Shown: piece by piece, positions 32,519-41,190 of the stretch
How positions within the stretch are numbered: position 1 is the stretch's first letter
How the letters are laid out: each line of letters starts with the position of its first letter
NCBI GenBank assembly: GCA_020723285.1
Contig: DYJE01000009.1
Location: forward strand, 62,001 to 126,000
Source of the DNA: Desulforapulum autotrophicum
GTDB taxonomy: Bacteria > Desulfobacterota > Desulfobacteria > Desulfobacterales > Desulfolunaceae
Length of the DNA stretch: 64,000 nucleotides
Direction of reading: 5' to 3'
Program-made: the position numbers and the translations under genes
Notes under the pieces: generated by a model
Told to the model about the DNA's origin: nothing
Database searches by the model: none
The model's input: only the letters and a program-made list of their open reading frames with translations

Positions 32519-33316
32519 CTAATAATACAGGGACACACCGGCGAAAGGCCCCTGAAGCACCTCCTCCGCTGCTTCGATTCGCTCATATCCGAGACTTAAG
32601 GAAATGAACTTGTGCACATAGGAGACGGAGCCGCAAAAATCCGCGATGTCATTACCGTTGATGTTGCTCCAGGTGGGTACGAACCTCAAACTCACGTTGG
32701 GATGGGGTGAGATGGTGACGGGAAACGTGACGGATGGCCCGCTGTTCCGGCTCTCACCCTGGAGGGCCACGGAGCCGATACCGGCATCCACTTCAAATGC
32801 GCTGCTGCCAGAAACCCTGTAAAGCCCGTGGACATAGGTCAGGGTCAGGCTGTCGTCAGGTGAATCCTCCCGGAAACGGATGCTGCGAAACTGAATCCCG
32901 AAAGGGCCGTATCCGGCTTCGATCCGGCCTTCCACACCCTCGATATCGGACTCTATTAAGTGGTAAAGGCCCTCGGCTCTTAAATACGGAAGCTCCGGCG
33001 AACCGGCGTCGCGGCGCTGGACGTCTTTGAATTCAGGGGCTGTCGAACCATTGATCCGGGCAAGACTCAGATGGCCCCCATGCGCTATCGCATCGAAAAT
33101 TCCGGCGAACACGACGTTGAACATTTCTCCGAAGAATGCGTCCCAAAAGCCGGTTTCCTCGTCCTCATCATCGTCATGATGGCTTGATTCACGGTATGTG
33201 GTCTTGTTTTTTGTGGAGGCCTTTTCAAAATCATCGAGCTGGCCCGCCGTTACGGCGTATGAAAAGGTGAATGTAAACGCCAGAACGAGAAAAACACCAA
33301 GCCCTGCTTTCATCAT
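32519..33316 (-). CDS. Putative exported outer-membrane protein (265 aa)
   Basis: Not recognised as a named family. A signal peptide (AGLGVFLVLAFTFTFSYAVTAG) begins at the ATG at 33316. An acidic stretch (HHDDDEDEE) follows near residue 50. The second half has alternating strands (GIQFRSIRF, SLTLTYVHGLYRV, NVSLRFVPTW, ISLSLGYERI) and ends with aromatic residues (GVSLYY), which suggests a beta-barrel. An upstream start at 33442 is possible, but would bury the signal peptide. No ribosome-binding site is obvious. Confidence 0.55.
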   Translation of the reverse strand: MMKAGLGVFLVLAFTFTFSYAVTAGQLDDFEKASTKNKTTYRESSHHDDDEDEETGFWDAFFGEMFNVVFAGIFDAIAHGGHLSLARINGSTAPEFKDVQRRDAGSPELPYLRAEGLYHLIESDIEGVEGRIEAGYGPFGIQFRSIRFREDSPDDSLTLTYVHGLYRVSGSSAFEVDAGIGSVALQGESRNSGPSVTFPVTISPHPNVSLRFVPTWSNINGNDIADFCGSVSYVHKFISLSLGYERIEAAEEVLQGPFAGVSLYY

Positions 33317-33571
33317 CGATCGAATATAAACACGACAACCCTCAACCGTGAAAATCATCTGCTGACGCCTGTTGCCGCGCTGCGTGATGGGGCGCGGATA
33401 TAACATGGACTCTGTATATGCGATATTTATCATGAATATCATTTAGATGTCATTGATACGGTTGTCAATAATCAAGGTCGGATTGAACATCATTATCAAG
33501 GCCAGGCAAACCTTCAATGAATAAATTAATCGGTAGACCCTTGTATTTCTTTGTTACTACAATAAAACCAA

Positions 33572-33669
33572 GATTATTGAATTCGACCTGGCCAAAAACC
33601 AGAGGAACATAGAAGAGAGGGTTTTCTTTCGAGAAGGCCAACAAACGAGCGGTGAAGCTTTATGAATAA
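33572..33669 (+). pseudogene. BrnT-type toxin remnant
   Basis: One frame reads EFDLAKNQRNIEE, matching the BrnT start (FDPAKN..N). A second frame of the same strand reads SFEKANKRAVKLYE then stop, matching the BrnT end (ARKANRREVKLYE). The middle of the toxin is missing and the frames do not join. BrnT is a RelE-fold RNase. Confidence 0.55.
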
Positions 33670-33733
33670 AAAACCATTGATCAGTGAAGACGGAGAAGCC
33701 CGGGAGATTACAGCCGAAGATACCGAAAATTGA
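33662..33733 (+). pseudogene. BrnA-type antitoxin N-terminal remnant
   Basis: A 23-residue frame, MNKKPLISEDGEAREITAED onward, matches the first residues of BrnA-like antitoxins and begins inside the end of the BrnT remnant, as in intact brnTA operons. It then stops, and the DNA-binding part is absent. Confidence 0.55.
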
Positions 33734-33775
33734 TGATATTTTGAAACGCCATGTCAAAAGGCAACGGAAACAAAA

Positions 33776-33812
33776 TTAAAAAGGCTTACAGAGAATACTG
33801 TAAGCCTTTTTT
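33776..33812. terminator. Intrinsic terminator
   Basis: The stem AAAAAGGCTTACAG / CTGTAAGCCTTTTTT closes a 6-base loop. It lies immediately downstream of tRNA-Thr on the minus strand and could act in both directions. Confidence 0.85.
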
Positions 33813-33816
33813 GTTC

Positions 33817-33892
33817 TGGAGCCGATGGGCGGATTCGAACCGCCGGCTTGCTGATTACGAATCAGCTACTCTACCAGCTGAGTTACATCGGC
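33817..33892 (-). tRNA. tRNA-Thr (anticodon CGT)
   Basis: Minus-strand reading: acceptor GCCGATG with CATCGGC, D-arm with AGCTGGTAGAG, anticodon stem CTGAT/ATCAG around loop TCGTA giving CGT (codon ACG), and T-arm GGTTCGAATCC. CCA is encoded at 33817-33819. Confidence 0.97.
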
Positions 33893-34061
33893 GAAAACGT
33901 TCTTCGATTTACTGCGAATGGCGATCAAAATCAAGTCAAAAAACCGATTTGAATCCTGTTTTATTCGGCGGCTTTTTGTTATGATGCCCTCCCGTTCAGG
34001 ATCGAAGGGGCGGGTGGTTTGCCGTTCGTTGGGCTTATCGAAGTTTATTAAGGCAGGGTTC

Positions 34062-34952
34062 ATGGCGTTCATATCAAAAAGATGGTTTCCCGTGGTGTGT
34101 CTGGTGCTTGCCATGTTTCTCTGGGGCGGCTCGTTCATCGCCCTCAAGATCGCGTTCAGGACTTACGACCCCATGGTGGTGATTTTCGGGCGCATGCTGG
34201 TGGCCAGTGTGTGTTTTCTTCTGTTTTTCAGACGGTTGAAGGGTGAGGCCATCGCAGGCGGTGAGTGGAAGGGCATCCTGGTCATGGGGTTTTTCGAGCC
34301 CTGCCTGTATTTTGTTTTTGAGGCGAGGGCCATTGAAAACACCACGGCGTCCCAGGCCGGGATGATCACGGCCATGCTTCCGCTGATGGTGGCCCTTGCG
34401 GCGGTGTTTATTCTGAAAGAGCGCCTTCACCTGCGGACCCTTTTCGGGTTTCTGGTCGCTGTTGCCGGGGCTGTGCTTTTAAGCGTCACGGGCCAGAAAC
34501 CCACGGCCAGCGCACCCAACGCCGCCCTGGGGAATTTTTTCGAGTTCCTCGCCATGGTGTCGGCCACAGGCTACACCATCAGCTTGAAAAAACTGTCTGA
34601 AAGGCATTCCGCTTTTTTTCTCACGGCGGTTCAGGCCTTGATCGGGGCGGTTTTTTTCGGAGCTCTCCTTTTCCTTCCCGGAACAAAACTGCCGGATCAT
34701 GTGGACATTCCTGCCCTGGTGGCCGTGGGCTATCTGGGGGCCATTGTCACCATGGGGGCCTATTTCCTTTACAACTATGGCGTCAGCCGGATGCCCGCAA
34801 GCAGGGCCAGCGCCTTTGTCAACCTCATCCCCGTTTTTACCCTGACCCTGGGATGGATGATACTCGGGGAAACGTTCACGTCCATGCAGTTCGCGGCGTC
34901 GGGGCTGATCTTTCTCGGGGTGCTTCTGAGCCAGAAAGGGGTGGAGGAATAG
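34062..34952 (+). CDS. DMT-family transporter, EamA domains (296 aa)
   Basis: Ten hydrophobic helices in two EamA repeats, beginning FPVVCLVLAMFLWGGSFIAL. The second repeat contains GYTISLKKLSERHSAFFLTA and ends ILGETFTSMQFAASGLIFLGVLL. Such proteins export amino acids or other metabolites, or have unknown cargo. ATG at 34062 is chosen because the first transmembrane segment starts 9 residues later, and the 48-codon extension is not membrane-like. It ends one base before the convergent helicase gene. Confidence 0.9.
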   Translation: MAFISKRWFPVVCLVLAMFLWGGSFIALKIAFRTYDPMVVIFGRMLVASVCFLLFFRRLKGEAIAGGEWKGILVMGFFEPCLYFVFEARAIENTTASQAGMITAMLPLMVALAAVFILKERLHLRTLFGFLVAVAGAVLLSVTGQKPTASAPNAALGNFFEFLAMVSATGYTISLKKLSERHSAFFLTAVQALIGAVFFGALLFLPGTKLPDHVDIPALVAVGYLGAIVTMGAYFLYNYGVSRMPASRASAFVNLIPVFTLTLGWMILGETFTSMQFAASGLIFLGVLLSQKGVEE

Positions 34953-37900
34953 TCAGAACAGACTGAGCTGAACCGGCTTTTTCTGCTTGTCCAGGTTTGA
35001 GAAACCGGACACTTCAAAGCGCAGAAGCTTACGGTCGATGTCTTCGATGAAGGGGGACATGTCGGCGGGGGCTGTTTTTCCGAAGCGTGTCCTTGTTTTT
35101 GAAAAGGAAAGAAAAAGAAAATCCCTGGCCCGGGTCATGGCCACGTAAAACAGGCGGCGCTCTTCGTCAGGGTCGTCGCAGTGGATACCGTCCCGGGCAT
35201 AGGGGATCATGCCCTTTTCACAACCCGCCACAAATACCACCTTGAATTCCAGGCCTTTGGCTGCGTGCATGGTCATGACGGTCACGGTTTCGGCGTTGAA
35301 ATCGTAAAGATCCTGATCTTCGGCCATGTGAAGGGTTTTAAGAAAATCCGCCGTGTCGGTTCCAAAGGGCCTGGCCATGGAGAGCAGGTGTTGAAATGAC
35401 TCCCGGTATTTTTTACCCTCCAGCGTTTTTTCAAGTTCCGGCAAACCTTTCACCATGTGCCGGATCTGCCGGGTGACGGAAAGGGGACGGAGGTCTTCGG
35501 CTTTCAAGGGCATCTCCGGGGTCTCGGCGTTCAGATATTTTTTGAGCATACGGTGGTCAAGGGACGACAAAGGCCAGCCGCTGGCTGTTTTCAGCAGGGC
35601 GGCCACGGCGGCAATGGGCGGATGGGACAGAAAACTCTCGCGGTTCGCATGGCGGCATGGGATTCCGCCCTTGTCCAGCATCTCCGCGATCAGCCTGCCC
35701 TGGGCTGCGGTTCGGGTGAGGATGGCGAAATCGGAAAAACTCAAGGTTTCATCGCCGAGCATATTCCGGGTATGAAAATCCAGGGAGTGGAAACCGGTGC
35801 CGCCCATCATCTGCTCGATGCGTTTTCCCATGGCCACGGCCTCCGCTTTTTCGGAAGGGTTTTCAAGGACCGTGATGGACGCCCGCTCCTCGATGCCGGA
35901 CCAGAGCCTGCCCCGGGGCATTCCACCGGGATTGGGCTGAGGCTCCATCATCCGGCTTGAAGCGGAAAGGATGTTCTCGGCGGATCGGTAGTTCTGGGTG
36001 AGCCGGATCACCTGGGCTTCGGGGTAATCGGTTTGAAACCGGTTGAAATATCGGCTGTCCGAGCCTCTGAAACCGTAAATGGCCTGGTCCGGATCGCCGA
36101 TGACGCAGATGTCCGAAGATCCGGTCGACAGGGCGCGGATCAGGCGGTACTGGGCGAAATTCAGATCCTGGTATTCGTCGACGAACACGTAAGGGAAACG
36201 CCGCTGAACCCTGTCCCGTTCATCCGGGTCCGATTCCAGCCGTAAGACCGCGAGGAAAATCAGATCATCGAAATCCAGAAGGCGTTCCTCGGTGAGGAGT
36301 CTCTGGTAATGGCCGTAAACGCTTGAGAACCTACCGGTTTCCGCATCAGTCAGGCCGGGCAGGGCTGACAGGTCGTCACAGGGGCCCAGGATGTTCTGTT
36401 TGGCGGTTTCGATGAGATTCGCCGTTTTTCTGATCAGGGATTTCACCGCTTTTTCCCCTGTGGCTTCAAGGGCTTTTCGGATCAGGTCGTCCTTAAGGCT
36501 GTCGTCCGCCAGGGAAAAATCCGTCATGTTTTCCGCCGTCGCCTGCAACAGGCCGTGGCAGAACCCGTGGATGGTGCTGGCTTTGGGGAGCTGCGCCACA
36601 CCGGGAAGTTTTTGTTTCAACCGCTCTTTCATCTCGGACGCGGCCCGGGTGGTGAAGGTGATGGCCAGGATCTGGACCGGTTTCGCCTTTTTATCTTCGA
36701 TGAGACGGACAATCCGCCGGGTGAGGGTGTGGGTTTTGCCTGTTCCGGGACCGGCCACGATGATAAGGGGCCCTCTCTCATGGTTTACGGCCTTTTCCTG
36801 AAGGGGGTTTAGGGCGCCGGTTACTTTTCGGGAATGGGCACAGGCTTTGGGAGCCGCCTGGGGAACGATGCCCCGGCCTTTGACGGTGCCCGCTTTGATG
36901 TAGCCTTCCCTTGCCAAATCCGGGTCCAGGAAGGAAAACATCATGTTTTGCCCCAGCAGCTCTTCCTTTTCGTCTTCGGTGAAAATCTTGATGACCCCGA
37001 ATTCCCCGTCGTATCCGGGCTGGATATGGAGGGCATGGTTCCTGATCCGCTGAATGGCTTCGGAAAGGAGCGGGATTTTTGCGGTATCGATGTCGGATAG
37101 CGGCATGTCGGTCAGAATGGCAAGCTCGGGTCCCAGCCGGGCGAGGGCCGTGTCCCGGAGTTCTTTCACCCGTTTGCTCTGGGGGCCGCATCCCGTGATT
37201 TCGGCCAGCACTTCATCGAAAGGGATGATGCTCCGGTACGGGTGATGCACGGCGGGTTTCTCGCCTTCCGGCCGGTCCGCCAGCTGGAGAACCCGGTAAT
37301 TGACACCCAGGGTGAGGGGATTGCCGCATTCGGGGCATAGCCCCTTGGCCCGGACCGACTGGTCGGGACTCAGGTTGACCTGGCATTTCCGGTGCCCGTC
37401 GTGGTGGTATTTGCCTTCTTCGGGGAAAAATTCAAGCGTCCCCAGAAAGTCCTGGGACCCCTTGTTTTTCAGGGCGGATTTCATGGCCGCGTAAGACAGG
37501 GCTGTGTCGAAGAGGTTGGCTTCCCGCCCCAGCTTGGCCGGGGAATGGGCGTCGGAATTGGACACCAGGGTTAGCCGGTCCAGGAAGGACACCCGGTGGT
37601 TCATGGGCGGGTCCGAGGACAGGCCGGTTTCCACGGCGAAAATTTCCGGGCTTAAATCCCCGAAGCATTCGGCAAGGGTGTCGAAGCCGGACCGCGAACC
37701 CAGCAGGGAAAACCAGGGCGTCCAGATGTGGGCGGGAATCATGAAGGCCCGGTCGTCGGTTTCCAAAAGAATTTCAAGGAGGTTCCGGGCGTCAAGCCCC
37801 AGGATCGGCCGTCCGTCCGAGGCGATGTTTCCGATGGCGGCCAGTTTCAGGTTGAACCGTTCCGCCGAGTCGAAGTCCGCGAAATACACCAGGTTGTGGT

Positions 37901-38219
37901 TTTTCCGGGTACGGCCGTCTTTTTTGTAAATGGAGCTGATTTCCGAAGACAGGATGAAACGCACGTCACCCCGGCATGAGGGGGGAAGCTGCGATTCGAG
38001 CCGGGTTTCAATGTCCGGTTTCAGCCGGAACAGTCCGTCCTCGGCTTCGACGAGTTTTTCCTTCAGTTCACGAAACCACAAAGGATGGGTGGAATCCCCG
38101 GTGGAAAGAACGGTGATGCCTTTTTTTCGCGCCTCCACGAACAGGTTTTCAAGGTCCAGGTTTTTGGCCGTGGCCCGTGAATATTTGGAATGGATGTGAA
38201 GATCCGCGATGTATGTCAT
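34953..38219 (-). CDS. Endonuclease Q-like PHP domain fused to UvrD/Rep helicase (1088 aa)
   Basis: Residues 1 to about 420 resemble endonuclease Q, which nicks DNA 5' of deaminated bases. PHP metal motifs are DLHIHSKYS (6-14), a His in PAHIWTPWFS (162-171) and NSDAHS (221-226). Zinc-type Cys residues are at 279, 295 and 298 (CPECGNPLTLGV). Residues about 465-1088 are a superfamily 1 helicase: AGPGTGKTHTLT (489-500), VFVDEYQDL, GDPDQAIYGFRGSD, LTQNYRS, then MHAAKGLEFKVVF and LFYVAMTRA. The single chain suggests coupled lesion nicking and unwinding. It is a single gene, and its 3' end abuts the EamA gene. Confidence 0.85.
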   Translation of the reverse strand: MTYIADLHIHSKYSRATAKNLDLENLFVEARKKGITVLSTGDSTHPLWFRELKEKLVEAEDGLFRLKPDIETRLESQLPPSCRGDVRFILSSEISSIYKKDGRTRKNHNLVYFADFDSAERFNLKLAAIGNIASDGRPILGLDARNLLEILLETDDRAFMIPAHIWTPWFSLLGSRSGFDTLAECFGDLSPEIFAVETGLSSDPPMNHRVSFLDRLTLVSNSDAHSPAKLGREANLFDTALSYAAMKSALKNKGSQDFLGTLEFFPEEGKYHHDGHRKCQVNLSPDQSVRAKGLCPECGNPLTLGVNYRVLQLADRPEGEKPAVHHPYRSIIPFDEVLAEITGCGPQSKRVKELRDTALARLGPELAILTDMPLSDIDTAKIPLLSEAIQRIRNHALHIQPGYDGEFGVIKIFTEDEKEELLGQNMMFSFLDPDLAREGYIKAGTVKGRGIVPQAAPKACAHSRKVTGALNPLQEKAVNHERGPLIIVAGPGTGKTHTLTRRIVRLIEDKKAKPVQILAITFTTRAASEMKERLKQKLPGVAQLPKASTIHGFCHGLLQATAENMTDFSLADDSLKDDLIRKALEATGEKAVKSLIRKTANLIETAKQNILGPCDDLSALPGLTDAETGRFSSVYGHYQRLLTEERLLDFDDLIFLAVLRLESDPDERDRVQRRFPYVFVDEYQDLNFAQYRLIRALSTGSSDICVIGDPDQAIYGFRGSDSRYFNRFQTDYPEAQVIRLTQNYRSAENILSASSRMMEPQPNPGGMPRGRLWSGIEERASITVLENPSEKAEAVAMGKRIEQMMGGTGFHSLDFHTRNMLGDETLSFSDFAILTRTAAQGRLIAEMLDKGGIPCRHANRESFLSHPPIAAVAALLKTASGWPLSSLDHRMLKKYLNAETPEMPLKAEDLRPLSVTRQIRHMVKGLPELEKTLEGKKYRESFQHLLSMARPFGTDTADFLKTLHMAEDQDLYDFNAETVTVMTMHAAKGLEFKVVFVAGCEKGMIPYARDGIHCDDPDEERRLFYVAMTRARDFLFLSFSKTRTRFGKTAPADMSPFIEDIDRKLLRFEVSGFSNLDKQKKPVQLSLF

Positions 38220-38353
38220 GGTTTCCTTTGATCCGTTTCAGATTTGTTCAATCGTGTTCAATCCTGATTGATTCAACGTTTTAAAACCATGACCGGGTCA
38301 AGTCAACATCAAAGGAAAAAAGTCGGCGAAGTGCATCTTTCTGGGGTGGGTCA

Positions 38354-38717
38354 GGCCTCCGGCGGCCCTTCCGGGGCACTGCCGTCAGGCTTAAGGCAAT
38401 CATCAGTTTTTTTGCCCCAACGGGGCATTATCATAAAAGCCCAGGGTTGCGGTGAAAGCCGCTACCCTGGGATATTTCCGATGATGATATTCAACGCCAA
38501 CGGGGTTGCGTATCATAACCATGAATCGTCTATATACGGACACAACCCCTTTGGGGTTGAGGTGGTTTACCGGCGAACCCAGGGTTGCGGCGTTGCCGCA
38601 ACCCTGGGCTATGATACGAAATCCCGTTGGGATTCGATACAGCCCGTAGGATGGGCAAAGTCGAAAACGTGCCCATCTCTTAAGTCAACAGCAATGCCCG
38701 GCAGGCCGCCGGAGGCC
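38354..38717. repeat. Palindromic repeat cluster with 14-bp inverted ends
   Basis: GGCCTCCGGCGGCC at 38354-38367 is the inverse of GGCCGCCGGAGGCC at 38704-38717. Between them are several palindromes: CCAGGGTTGCGG near 38440, a strong GGGTTGCGG / CCGCAACCC hairpin near 38582-38608, CAACCCCTTTGGGGTTG near 38543, and a GATGGGCA / TGCCCATC pair near 38650-38677. It looks like a REP- or MITE-like intergenic element, not a gene; the long open frame across it has no protein features. Confidence 0.65.
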
Positions 38718-38734
38718 AAGAAAACAAATCACGA

Positions 38735-39874
38735 TTAAAGCATTTCGATAAACGCCTGGATGCGGACCCTCAACTGTTCGGTGTCCGAATCGGAGTAATC
38801 GGTTTCAAGGTGGAGCATGGGCAGACCGTGGGCGTCTTTCAGATGTTTTTCCACGCTGAAGGATTCCACGTTGTAGGTGTGGCAGGCCTGCCAGGTGAGG
38901 TCCACCACGCCGTCCACCTTGAAATCCCGGATCATGCGGTCAAGAAGCTCCAGCCGTCCGGTGTTGGGGCTCATCACCGAGCAGGGAATGGACAGGTACT
39001 GGCGGGCCAGGACGTCCAGGCGGTCGCCTTCCTTTTCCACGGTGAACACCTGCTTGTACCCGGTGCAGTTTTCAAAACCCACCACGCTTGCGCCGCTTTC
39101 TTCAAGGATCTTGGCCACCTTGTCCGATCCCACGCCCATGGGCACCCCGGAAATGAGGATTCTGGGGGTTTTCGCGGTGTAGGGGCTTTCGCCATTTTCA
39201 GCAAGGGCTTTGTAGTGGTCGACCATGGTGTTCATCAAGCCGATGCCTTTTTCCTTGTCCGCCAGGAAACCCACTTTGAACAGGATGTTGATCAGCTCAC
39301 TGCCTTTGATGGGCGAGGGCTTGATCTGGGCGAGATCCATCACGGCTTTTTTGGCGTCGCGCTCGCGGTTGAGAAGGTCGATGGCCGCGTCGATGCGTTC
39401 GGTGGTGATTTCAACGCCGGTCACCGCCTCGATTTCCTCTTTCATGATCCGCACTTCGTCGAGCCAGGGCGCGAGGGATTTTTCCACATTCTGGTTCTGG
39501 GGAAGCTGAAGGACGTGGACCTTCTTGTACTGTTGCATCAGCTCGAACATCTTCTTTTTTCCGTCGCAGGTGGTGTCTGCCACGATCATGTCGGAAAAGC
39601 GGAAAAAAGGACAGGTGTTCAGGGCCGCGAAGCCGTAACTGCTTTTGATCAGCGGACAGAGGTTCCGGGGAAGCACCTCTTCGGCGGCGGCCACGGGATC
39701 GTTTTTCGTGCCGCACAGGGGAAGGGGAATGGCACCGGCTGCCACGATGAGTTCCACGGGGGAGTAGAGGCAGTAACAGCCGATGGCTTTGCGTCCGTCC
39801 TTTTTATAATTCTCGATGTCGATGACGTTCTGTTCGAACGCCTGCTGCAATGTGTTCATCAGATCCTGGCTCAT
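38735..39874 (-). CDS. Double-cubane-cluster reductase, YjiM-like (379 aa)
   Basis: It belongs to the 2-hydroxyacyl-CoA dehydratase D-component family, the YjiM branch. Conserved cysteine blocks match that branch: LPRNLCPLIKSSYGF, NTCPFFRFSDM, ADTTCDGKKKM, GFENCTGYKQ, WQACHTYNVES, and the ending ETDYSDSDTEQL. Relatives carry two linked 4Fe4S clusters and reduce small molecules, such as acetylene in vitro, using electrons from an ATP-dependent activator. The physiological substrate is unknown. ATG at 39874 is chosen; the long open extension upstream is in the activase gene. It lies 5 bases after the activase. Confidence 0.85.
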   Translation of the reverse strand: MSQDLMNTLQQAFEQNVIDIENYKKDGRKAIGCYCLYSPVELIVAAGAIPLPLCGTKNDPVAAAEEVLPRNLCPLIKSSYGFAALNTCPFFRFSDMIVADTTCDGKKKMFELMQQYKKVHVLQLPQNQNVEKSLAPWLDEVRIMKEEIEAVTGVEITTERIDAAIDLLNRERDAKKAVMDLAQIKPSPIKGSELINILFKVGFLADKEKGIGLMNTMVDHYKALAENGESPYTAKTPRILISGVPMGVGSDKVAKILEESGASVVGFENCTGYKQVFTVEKEGDRLDVLARQYLSIPCSVMSPNTGRLELLDRMIRDFKVDGVVDLTWQACHTYNVESFSVEKHLKDAHGLPMLHLETDYSDSDTEQLRVRIQAFIEML

Positions 39875-39879
39875 GTGTT

Positions 39880-40632
39880 TCACCTCATCATTTCGTGTGC
39901 GATTAAGGCCGCGCCCAAAGCTCCGGCCATGTGGGGTTCGGAAGGCACGAGGACGTCCCTTCCCGTCAGTTGTTCGAGAAAGCGGACCATGCACGGATTG
40001 TTGGCCACTCCGCCGGTAAAGACCACGGGCCCGTCGTCCGACACGCGCTTCAGCATGGACATGGCCCTTCGAACCACCGAGCTGTGGAGCCCCCGTGCGA
40101 TTTTCAGCCGGTCCTCCCCGCGGGCGAGAAGGGATGTGACCTCGGATTCGGCGAATACCGTGCACATGCTGTTGATGGGCAGCTCGTCGTCCGCCGTCAT
40201 GGCCGCGCCGCCGAATTCCTCGATGGTAAAGCCCAGGGACCGTGCCATGATTTCGAGAAATTTGCCGGTACCGGCGGCGCAGCGGTCGTTCATTTCGAAT
40301 TTGGTCACTTTTCCCGCGCCGTTGGTCCGTATCACCTTGCTGTCCTGGCCGCCGATGTCCAGAATGGTTCCGGCATCGGGAAACAGGTGGTAGGCCCCCC
40401 GTGCGTGGGCTTTGATTTCGGTGACGGTGTCGCCCTCGAAGGCGATTTCGAACAGGTTCCGCCCGTAGCCCGTGGCCACGATGCGGTCAAAAGCCACTTT
40501 GTCCATGAGCTTCCCGGCAACACCCATGGGATCGAAACCCGAATCGGCCGTCCGGGCTTCGATGATCCCGCTGTTGTCAAGGATCACCAGTTCGATGGAC
40601 CGTGAGCCGATATCGATTCCTGCTGCGCGCAT
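39880..40632 (-). CDS. Acyl-CoA dehydratase-type activase, YjiL/HgdC-like (250 aa)
   Basis: An ATPase of the ASKHA fold that injects electrons into the reductase. GIDIGSRSIELVIL is the first phosphate loop, ILDIGGQDSKVI the second, and VFTGGVANNPCM the adenosine motif. CAAGTGKFLE carries one Cys ligand of the dimer-bridging 4Fe4S cluster, and the second is in NNPCMVRFLE. Length is typical. It is first in a two-gene operon with the reductase and is oxygen-sensitive in characterised relatives. Confidence 0.9.
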   Translation of the reverse strand: MRAAGIDIGSRSIELVILDNSGIIEARTADSGFDPMGVAGKLMDKVAFDRIVATGYGRNLFEIAFEGDTVTEIKAHARGAYHLFPDAGTILDIGGQDSKVIRTNGAGKVTKFEMNDRCAAGTGKFLEIMARSLGFTIEEFGGAAMTADDELPINSMCTVFAESEVTSLLARGEDRLKIARGLHSSVVRRAMSMLKRVSDDGPVVFTGGVANNPCMVRFLEQLTGRDVLVPSEPHMAGALGAALIAHEMMR

Positions 40633-40935
40633 GATTCACTCCTTATTTTAAGATCAAGGCCTTATCTGGTAATGGATCATGCGGAACGTTGTCAAAATGA
40701 TAATCCGAATATGGGGTTTGGGTGTGATTGAGAGAATCTATGATCGATGGTGTTCACCGATGATGATATTTCCCCTTAAAATCAGTAGTCGGGCCGAGGG
40801 TACGCGGTGTGCTCATAATGGAATGATTCGGAACGGATTTTTGGCAACCTCGATAATTTTTTTGCTTTGACAGCCCAGGGGAAAAAGGATTACTTTGATA
40901 AAAAGTAATGCAATTTTCAAATGAGGTTAAAAATC
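40633..40935. other. Intergenic region with divergent transcription starts
   Basis: About 300 bases between the activase and the AbrB-like antitoxin. A TTGACA hexamer at about 40877 with a weak TACTTT 18 bases on could be the antitoxin promoter. No other feature is seen. Confidence 0.4.
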
Positions 40936-41190
40936 ATGATTACGGAAACGGTCAAAATAACCAGCAAGGGCCAGATCACCATCCCCAAGGCGATCAGGAA
41001 ACGACTGCAATCCACAGCCGTTTTTTTCGAAGTGGTCAACGAGGATATTGTGGTGAGGCCGGTCAAGGATGCGGCGGGCTCTTTAAGCGCCTATGCGAAA
41101 AACGCGGAGCCTTCGTTATACGGTCCATCCATGAAAGAACAGGCGTGGGAAGAGGGGGTCCATGAAAAGTTCGGTAAAACATCTTCCTGA
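40936..41190 (+). CDS. AbrB/MazE-type antitoxin (84 aa)
   Basis: The swapped-hairpin DNA-binding domain is recognisable in TVKITSKGQITIPKAIRKRL. The C-terminal part (residues 45-84) would bind the PIN toxin that follows. ATG at 40936 is used because the domain begins within a few residues; TGAGGT lies upstream. It overlaps vapC by 29 bases. A degenerate copy of its 3' end lies at 42372-42446. Confidence 0.88.
   Translation: MITETVKITSKGQITIPKAIRKRLQSTAVFFEVVNEDIVVRPVKDAAGSLSAYAKNAEPSLYGPSMKEQAWEEGVHEKFGKTSS

Noticed and set aside
38268-38738. Open frame of 156 codons after the EndoQ-helicase gene
   Set aside because: It runs through palindromic repeats, has no ribosome-binding site and no protein-like features; it is explained by the repeat element.
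40679-40870. Open frame of 63 codons in the activase-AbrB gap
   Set aside because: No ribosome-binding site and no recognisable features.
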